Assembly: GCA_019649035.1 (NCBI GenBank) | Contig: BMAT01010806.1 | Location: 161,276 to 181,532, forward strand | Source: Elysia marginata | Taxonomy: Eukaryota > Mollusca > Gastropoda > Plakobranchidae | Reading direction: 5' to 3' | Length of the DNA stretch: 20,257 bases | The notes under the pieces: model-generated | Databases searched by the model: none | What the model was told of the DNA's origin: nothing | The model's input: only the letters and a program-made list of their open reading frames with translations | In this document: piece after piece, positions 19,401 to 20,257 of the stretch | Layout of the letters: every line of letters begins with the position of its first letter | Position numbering within the stretch: the first letter of the stretch is position 1 | Translations under genes and position numbers: made by a program

Positions 19401-20164
19401 ATGCTTCTGTTTTTCTTTTGTTGTTCTAATTTTCATTCTGTTAAGTTACATTTTTCTAAGTTCAATTTTTATTTTGAACACCTTTGCCAAGTTCCATATA
19501 TTATATTCTCTGCTTAATATTGTCTAAAAACAAGGTAAAAGTTCTAGACGATAAGTTTAAGAATGTTTTCACTGAGATTATTGGTAACTATTTTCTCAAG
19601 TAACATGAAGCAAAAAAGTTTCTGGCTGTTTAGCCTATTACAAATTTGGGATGTGGAATACCGAATAAATAACGAGCAGAAATAGAAAGGTAAAGAAAAA
19701 TTTTAAAACCATCTACTGTCAGAGATCTCCTTGCACTACAAAGTTTTCATGTTGGCTAAAGTTTTAAATGTCTTGACCTTGCTTTATATTGTTAAACTGT
19801 AAAGGATAAAAAAGTTTGCTTTCGGTTTAAGACAATATTGTGTAGATACACCTTTCTATGTTCACCTAAGAACTCACCTTTGTTGTTGCATACTGTAAAT
19901 GTCATGGGTGCCACTGTTCCGCTATGTTCTGACCTTTCAGGCTTTTTTATGCTTCTAAGAGACTGAGCTTGGGCTTTGTATTTGAGAAAGACATTAGTAC
20001 ACCTTTTTCTTGCCTTTATCCTAATATCATTTGTTACATTTTTGTTACTTTGTTTTAAAAATTCTGGTTTTTTAAAAAAATTTTTGGAGGCAAAAATTGA
20101 ACAAAAAACATTATTTCTATTTTCAGTGCCATCAACACCACAGCTGTTTCCACACCAACAATAA
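1408..20164 (+). CDS. ATXN2: Ataxin-2, 5'-partial, 14 exons visible
   Basis: Joined exons are 1408-1499, 3784-3996, 6474-7114, 7880-8221, 8606-8661, 9839-10032, 10613-10655, 11074-11221, 12755-12858, 13341-13437, 15240-15290, 17040-17648, 18103-18231 and 20127-20164. All introns are GT-AG, phases agree at every junction and the 2757-nt total is a multiple of three ending in TAA. The 918-residue part shows LsmAD (about residues 1-75; GGWDSTSMF and STYDENMKEYT resemble the vertebrate GWDPNDMF and STYDSSLSSYT), a Q/P/H/S-rich disordered middle, IAEFQDFKEKFKL before PAM2, PAM2 at residues 516-527 (SKLNPNAKEFKP), and a Q/P/H/A-rich tail. Family knowledge: cytoplasmic ataxin-2 binds RNA through Lsm/LsmAD and poly(A)-binding protein through PAM2, and acts in mRNA stability, translation and stress granules. 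The Lsm domain and start codon are outside the window. The identification is firm; the exact use of the 51-nt exon and the last junction is less sure. Confidence 0.95.
1500..3783 (+). other. Intron A-B
   Basis: 2284 nt, GTAAGT to TTTTAG. It contains a 10-G run (3187-3196) with a 15-bp tandem duplication next to it, a CTAGATCTAG-type motif at 2854-2866, and a patch GGAAAGGGAGGTAATCCCCC at 2518-2537 that resembles short GGGAGRTAAC-type motifs I associate with molluscan repeats (from memory, weak). A 124-codon minus-strand open frame at 2841-3215 has no recognisable domain. No other feature was recognised. Confidence 0.85.
3199..3228 (+). repeat. 15-bp perfect tandem duplication beside a G10 run
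   Basis: AAGCCACTGGGGATC occurs twice in direct succession (3199-3213 and 3214-3228), three bases after a run of ten G (3187-3196). This is probably replication slippage. Confidence 0.95.
3784..3996 (+). CDS. ATXN2: Ataxin-2 exon B: rest of LsmAD
   Basis: 213 nt, preceded by a strong pyrimidine tract (TTTTTTCTTTCTTTCTTTTAG) and followed by GTAAGT. It completes the Thr codon and continues TRLPEPGTEAYAAKERFAKQ, then a helical charged stretch KAEEIERDEGYQRRIAKEL and DHDEDSKFSFVHRDD. This follows the vertebrate order VPLERDNSEEF ... ANQLAEEIE ... YKARVALENDD ... YTAVQR, the helical second half of LsmAD. Arg/Lys/Glu content is much higher than in the later exons. It ends after two bases of a Val codon. 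Confidence 0.95.
4229..4300 (+). repeat. Dispersed repeat, copy 1
   Basis: About 72 bp that aligns in the same orientation with 10292-10364. Shared exact blocks include TAAAGAGAGCAA and AGTCATCTCATT, with scattered matches to the left (TTTCTCA.TTCT). It is too short to classify; it is likely a fragment of an old interspersed element. Confidence 0.75.
4314..4386. repeat. Foldback with 10-bp arms
   Basis: CAAGTTTTCC (4314-4323) is the exact reverse complement of GGAAAACTTG (4377-4386). The left arm is preceded by CAGGGGTG, which looks like a hAT-type terminus, but I found no matching right end. It sits between the dispersed repeat and the TIR element and may be part of a nested insertion. Confidence 0.55.
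4402..5206. mobile_element. Non-autonomous DNA transposon with 12-bp TIRs
   Basis: CAGTGATGAAAA at 4408-4419 is perfectly inverted as TTTTCATCACTG at 5189-5200. The two ends are flanked directly by AAATAT (4402-4407 and 5201-5206), an apparent 6-bp target-site duplication. Inward of each TIR a GGAGGAAA-type motif recurs in mirrored position (about 4440-4450 and 5161-5175). The 793-bp interior is AT-rich with no transposase frame, so it is a MITE-like element. CAGTGATG-type ends suggest the hAT superfamily, although hAT duplications are normally 8 bp. Confidence 0.72.
6235..6249 (+). repeat. Poly-C tract (C7-T-C7)
   Basis: Two runs of seven C separated by a T, in the intron before exon C. Simple sequence; no function is implied. 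Confidence 0.9.
6474..7114 (+). CDS. ATXN2: Ataxin-2 exon C: low-complexity Q/P/H/S-rich middle
   Basis: 641 nt, acceptor CTTTCCCTTTTCAG, donor G/GTAGCT. About 214 residues, starting VAMYPSRQSYPPMRNDRDRE, with an RG/RGG-like patch (MHRGQGRGGLQRQ), then Q/P/H-rich sequence. A six-residue glutamine run (HQQQQQQAPPP, bases 6745-6762) is encoded CAA-(CAG)4-CAA. This run is not in the place of the disease-linked polyQ of human ataxin-2, which is N-terminal to Lsm. No folded domain is visible; the region is expected to be intrinsically disordered. The in-frame ATG at 6478 is internal, not the protein start, because the frame runs in from exon B. Confidence 0.92.
7115..7879 (+). other. Intron C-D
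   Basis: 765 nt, GTAGCT to TTAAAG. The frame of exon C stays open 191 bases into it (to 7305), but composition changes abruptly to AT-rich at the donor and the next exon fits in phase. No repeat or other feature was recognised. Confidence 0.85.
7880..8221 (+). CDS. ATXN2: Ataxin-2 exon D: S/T/P/Q-rich disordered part
   Basis: 342 nt, acceptor TTTTTTTTCCTTTAAAG, donor G/GTAGGT. A split Gly/Asp-type codon gives GAC, then LLHAKAETKPPSGPFSEVAS. It continues with a four-glutamine run (bases 7987-7998), serine/threonine-rich sequence and a glycine-arginine patch (HPGRGGRGSDSNPG). The exon is far more GC-rich than the flanking introns. Both ends are phase 1, so skipping it would keep frame. Confidence 0.9.
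8222..8605 (+). other. Intron D-E with a small foldback
   Basis: 384 nt, GTAGGT to TATCAG. It contains the 119-bp inverted-arm structure at 8401-8519 and otherwise T-rich sequence. Confidence 0.85.
8401..8519. repeat. 119-bp foldback with 11-bp arms
   Basis: CAGACTTGCCA (8401-8411) is the exact reverse complement of TGGCAAGTCTG (8509-8519). Weaker complementarity continues inward. The flanks do not show a clear target-site duplication, so it may be a very small MITE or a fortuitous hairpin. Confidence 0.6.
8606..8661 (+). CDS. ATXN2: Ataxin-2 exon E: charged helix before PAM2
   Basis: 56 nt, acceptor TTGTTATCTTATCAG, donor GTAAGT. It encodes EEARSKIAEFQDFKEKFKL. This corresponds to the short conserved segment of ataxin-2 that in vertebrates reads QIDDLKKFKNDFRL, so a small exon in AT-rich sequence can be placed with confidence. 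It enters in phase 1 and leaves in phase 0. Confidence 0.9.
8662..9838 (+). other. Intron E-F
   Basis: 1177 nt, GTAAGT to AAACAG. It contains a CT/GT-rich simple sequence (8876-8927). Two loosely similar stretches, GCAGGAATAATTCT near 9382 and GCAGGAACAATTTT near 9449, recur in direct orientation. TTAAAATTTGACAA...TTAGCAACCA at about 9658-9680 weakly recalls the inverted repeat pair described at 12190 and 16024. Confidence 0.85.
8876..8927 (+). repeat. Simple sequence: CT-rich then GT/GC alternating
   Basis: A pyrimidine run (CCCACCCTCCCTCTCTCTCT) passes into TGTGTGTATGCGTGCGTGCATGCGC. The second part alternates purine and pyrimidine, a pattern that can adopt Z-DNA. It is a microsatellite-type tract. 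Confidence 0.85.
9839..10032 (+). CDS. ATXN2: Ataxin-2 exon F: E/S/P-rich linker
   Basis: 194 nt, acceptor CAACCGAAAACAG, donor GTAAGC after two bases of a Val codon. It encodes EPPKSEDSGEPPSSQATSPP, then a Pro/Ser-rich part and an acidic Ser/Glu-rich end (SELSESTSEASSAEKKEDS). The E/K-rich stretch before PAM2 matches the family layout. Confidence 0.9.
10277..10299. repeat. 9-bp perfect hairpin
   Basis: CAATGTGAC (10277-10285) and GTCACATTG (10291-10299) are exact reverse complements with a 5-nt loop. It overlaps the left edge of dispersed-repeat copy 2; the corresponding place in copy 1 has no intact second arm. Confidence 0.75.
10292..10364 (+). repeat. Dispersed repeat, copy 2
   Basis: About 73 bp in the same orientation as 4229-4300, sharing TAAAGAGAGCAA and AGTCATCTCATT plus scattered bases. 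It is diverged, so both copies are old. Confidence 0.75.
10402..10470 (+). repeat. TCTA / CT / CA simple sequence
   Basis: Imperfect TCTA units, then a C/T-rich run (TCTCCCCCCCTCCCTCTC) and a short CA run (ACAGACACACACA). Microsatellite-type. Confidence 0.8.
10613..10655 (+). CDS. ATXN2: Ataxin-2 exon G: PAM2 motif exon
   Basis: 43 nt, acceptor TTTATTTTTTCACAG, donor GTAAGA. It encodes VKTSKLNPNAKEFKP, which carries the whole PAM2 peptide (SKLNPNAKEFKP; vertebrate form STLNPNAKEFNP). The Leu, Asn-Pro, Ala and Phe positions known to contact the MLLE domain of poly(A)-binding protein are all present. Its length is not a multiple of three (phase 2 in, 0 out). Skipping it would not give a clean protein lacking PAM2: the next exon would be read out of frame to a TGA after about 25 codons. 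Confidence 0.96.
10656..11073 (+). other. Intron G-H
   Basis: 418 nt, GTAAGA to TCTGCAG. AT-rich with no repeat or other feature recognised. Confidence 0.85.
11074..11221 (+). CDS. ATXN2: Ataxin-2 exon H: P/S/M-rich part just after PAM2
   Basis: 148 nt, acceptor TTTCTACCATTCTGCAG, donor G/GTAGCC. It encodes KAPVEAQSPSPQPRSSPHVH, QMQYPAPPIMMSIPPAVSAS and YIMNPQRKR. It resembles the vertebrate region after PAM2, which is also rich in Pro, Met, Tyr and Val. It enters in phase 0 and leaves one base (G) for the next exon. Confidence 0.9.
11222..12754 (+). other. Intron H-I
   Basis: 1533 nt, GTAGCC to TTACCAG. Its right half carries copy A of the inverted repeat pair (about 12046-12445). GGCTTAG-containing motifs recur at about 11933, 11962 and 12071. 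The left half shows nothing nameable. Confidence 0.85.
12046..12445 (+). repeat. MITE-like repeat, copy A (partner of 16024-16252)
   Basis: From about 12190 to 12445 this matches the reverse complement of 16024-16252. Exact blocks include 21 nt at 12345-12365 against 16083-16103, 15 nt at 12390-12404 against 16065-16079, and 12 nt at 12434-12445 against 16024-16035. Copy A may have its own terminal inverted repeats: GTCCAAATGAGTCTTGAAGT near 12046 against the reverse complement of 12418-12438 (GTCAGAATGAGTCTAAAGTG). No transposase is encoded, so it is a non-autonomous repeat of unknown superfamily. Confidence 0.85.
12755..12858 (+). CDS. ATXN2: Ataxin-2 exon I
   Basis: 104 nt, acceptor CCATTCTAATTTTACCAG, donor GTAAGT. 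It encodes ANVDHLTHQVQGQPLIATQP, then PITPMMYIQGAPGYQ. The aromatic/Pro/Gln composition fits the ataxin-2 C-terminal half. Together with exon J it is frame-neutral (201 nt, phase 1 to phase 1); alone it is not. Confidence 0.87.
12859..13340 (+). other. Intron I-J
   Basis: 482 nt, GTAAGT to TTTTTAG. AT-rich with short T tracts and AGTATAGTATAGTATACAGT at about 13166-13185. No other feature was recognised. Confidence 0.85.
13341..13437 (+). CDS. ATXN2: Ataxin-2 exon J, with internal GTAAGT
   Basis: 97 nt, acceptor TTTTATATTTTTTAG, donor G/GTAGGT. It encodes IMGRVPNSLAMVQGQHVSLD and QAGAQNQPQPMF. A perfect donor hexamer GTAAGT lies inside the exon at 13389-13394 (codons Val-Ser). If it were used, the exon would end at 13388 in phase 0 and the downstream exons would be read out of frame. 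The full exon is therefore preferred. The open frame continues to 13437. Confidence 0.85.
13438..15239 (+). other. Intron J-K
   Basis: 1802 nt, GTAGGT to GTGTTAG. It contains an A24 tract (14289-14312) and a short TA/TG tract (14671-14693). No gene-like or transposon-like structure was recognised. If exon K is not used, this intron merges with the next. Confidence 0.75.
14289..14312 (+). repeat. A24 homopolymer
   Basis: Twenty-four consecutive A. It could be the tail of a retroposed sequence, but nothing recognisable lies directly upstream and no flanking target duplication is evident. Confidence 0.9.
15240..15290 (+). CDS. ATXN2: Ataxin-2 candidate 51-nt cassette exon K
   Basis: 51 nt, acceptor TCCCTATTTTTGGTGTTAG, donor CAG/GTAGGT. 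It adds AFQWPLDLNPSAHVEGA and is phase 1 on both sides, so the protein reads through with or without it. Good splice sites on both sides, no stop in frame and matching phase support it; sequence similarity does not, because I do not recognise a counterpart in other ataxin-2 proteins. A second AG seven bases inside (CATTCCAG/TGG) would put a TGA in frame. LDLNPSA resembles half of a PAM2 motif but lacks the C-terminal Phe. Confidence 0.6.
15291..17039 (+). other. Intron K-L
   Basis: 1749 nt, GTAGGT to a tandem TAG-CAG acceptor. It carries a short GT tract (15325-15346), copy B of the inverted repeat pair (16024-16252) and a hairpin of TGACCCAG (16737-16744) with CTGGGTCA (16771-16778). TCTAGATCTAA occurs near 15699. 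Confidence 0.8.
16024..16252 (-). repeat. MITE-like repeat, copy B, inverted relative to copy A
   Basis: Reverse complement of about 12190-12445, with small gaps. Its outer edge starts ATGTCTTGCAAC and GTCCAAATGAGTCTT follows, the same sequence seen at the outer left end of copy A. The two copies are about 3.6 kb apart, in the introns before exon I and after exon K. Confidence 0.85.
17037..17042 (+). promoter_or_regulatory. NAGNAG tandem splice acceptor (TAGCAG)
   Basis: TCTCTTG-TAG-CAG precedes exon L. With one base (G) carried over, the first AG gives Ala-Val-Pro and the second gives Val-Pro. Both stay in frame, so isoforms differing by one alanine are expected. Inference from sequence alone. 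Confidence 0.7.
17040..17648 (+). CDS. ATXN2: Ataxin-2 exon L: large Q/P/H/A-rich exon
   Basis: 609 nt, donor G/GTAACT. About 203 residues: AVPAQQQPIPAHLPHPQPAH, then glutamine/proline/histidine-rich sequence. NPAPSPVHQHQHPQ and HPQPAH resemble HPAPSPVQHHQHQ and HPQPS of vertebrate ataxin-2, followed by tyrosine-containing segments (YMSGAPQYSYQNANSGPQYPF) of a prion-like kind. It is the most GC-rich part of the window. The acceptor is a tandem TAG-CAG (17037-17042), so exon starts at 17040 or 17043 are both in frame and differ by one residue. Confidence 0.93.
17649..18102 (+). other. Intron L-M
   Basis: 454 nt, GTAACT to GCAACAG. AT-rich. An open plus-strand frame runs through it into exon M from 17802 but shows no protein-like composition. 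No repeat was recognised. Confidence 0.85.
18103..18231 (+). CDS. ATXN2: Ataxin-2 exon M
   Basis: 129 nt, acceptor TTTTTATGTTGCAACAG, donor A/GTAAGT. It encodes GPPQMPPNHGHNPNQAGPHL and continues with LQHGMPAGLHQSVAGSQPGM and FMP. The Pro/His/Gln/Met-rich composition fits the ataxin-2 C-terminal region. It leaves one base (A) that pairs with TG of the terminal exon to give Met. Confidence 0.9.
18232..20126 (+). other. Intron M-N
   Basis: 1895 nt, GTAAGT to TTTTCAG. It contains a possible optional exon at 19312-19357 (see findings) and a small AGCAGC-AGAT-GCTGCT hairpin (19022-19037). The rest is AT-rich with nothing recognised. Confidence 0.8.
20127..20164 (+). CDS. ATXN2: Ataxin-2 terminal coding exon N and stop
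   Basis: Acceptor TTTCTATTTTCAG. A from exon M plus TG gives Met, then PSTPQLFPHQQ and TAA at 20162-20164. The His-Gln-Gln ending recalls the vertebrate C-terminus (...AHHQQQL). The exon continues beyond the stop as 3' untranslated sequence to at least 20193, where a GTAAGT occurs. Confidence 0.82.
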
Positions 20165-20257
20165 TGTTCACATGGCCTTAGTTCAATGATGATGTAAGTA
20201 TTTTTAAAGTCTATTTTGGGTTTGTAAACAAACACCACTTTTGCTTTTTCTGTTCAG
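20165..20257 (+). other. Start of ataxin-2 3' untranslated region, possibly spliced
   Basis: After the TAA there are 29 bases, then GTAAGT at 20194-20199. The window ends with TTTTTCTGTTCAG, an excellent acceptor. These could be the two ends of a very short intron (64 nt), or parts of larger alternative events. No AATAAA is seen in this stretch, so polyadenylation must be downstream of the window. Confidence 0.55.

Noticed and set aside
19792-20238. 148-codon minus-strand open frame across the end of the gene
   Set aside because: It lies antisense to intron M-N and the terminal coding exon, has no recognisable domain and no splice or promoter context. The plus-strand exon explains the conserved sequence better.

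Overview
The window is animal genomic DNA: AT-rich, intron-rich, with GT-AG introns of about 0.4 to 2.5 kb around short exons. It holds one gene that I can support, on the + strand: the middle and 3' part of ataxin-2 (ATXN2 / Atx2), an RNA-binding translation and stress-granule regulator. Fourteen coding exons between 1408 and 20164 join without a frame break. Their lengths sum to 2757 nt (918 residues plus a TAA stop). The order is the family order: the LsmAD region (exons at 1408 and 3784), a long Q/P/H/S-rich disordered part, a short charged segment before PAM2, the PAM2 peptide that binds poly(A)-binding protein (LNPNAKEFKP, own 43-nt exon), then a Q/P/H/A-rich tail ending ...LFPHQQ. The Lsm domain and true start codon lie upstream of the window. 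The organism is probably a lophotrochozoan, perhaps a gastropod mollusc; this rests on general genome character and divergence from vertebrate ataxin-2 and is not proved.

Layout. 1-1407: non-coding sequence 5' of the first visible exon, probably an intron, with a piggyBac-like remnant (about 366-816, minus strand). 1408-3996: two LsmAD exons split by a 2.3-kb intron. 3997-6473: intron with a 793-bp TIR element flanked by AAATAT (4408-5200) and a dispersed repeat. 6474-8661: three exons (low-complexity middle). 9839-11221: exons up to and just past PAM2. 11222-17039: long introns with three short exons (12755, 13341, 15240), flanked on both sides by inverted copies of the same repeat (about 12190-12445 and 16024-16252). 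17040-20164: large Q/P/H-rich exon, a 129-nt exon and the terminal coding exon. The window stops exactly after a good acceptor (TTTTTCTGTTCAG).

The main points beyond the gene are several possible alternative-splicing features in the 3' half. These are a frame-neutral 51-nt exon, a NAGNAG acceptor, an in-exon GTAAGT, and an optional 46-nt exon that would swap the C-terminus. Three frame-neutral exons also sit between intronic inverted repeats, a geometry that favours exon skipping or circular RNA. No RNA gene, CRISPR array, prokaryotic feature or second protein-coding gene was seen.
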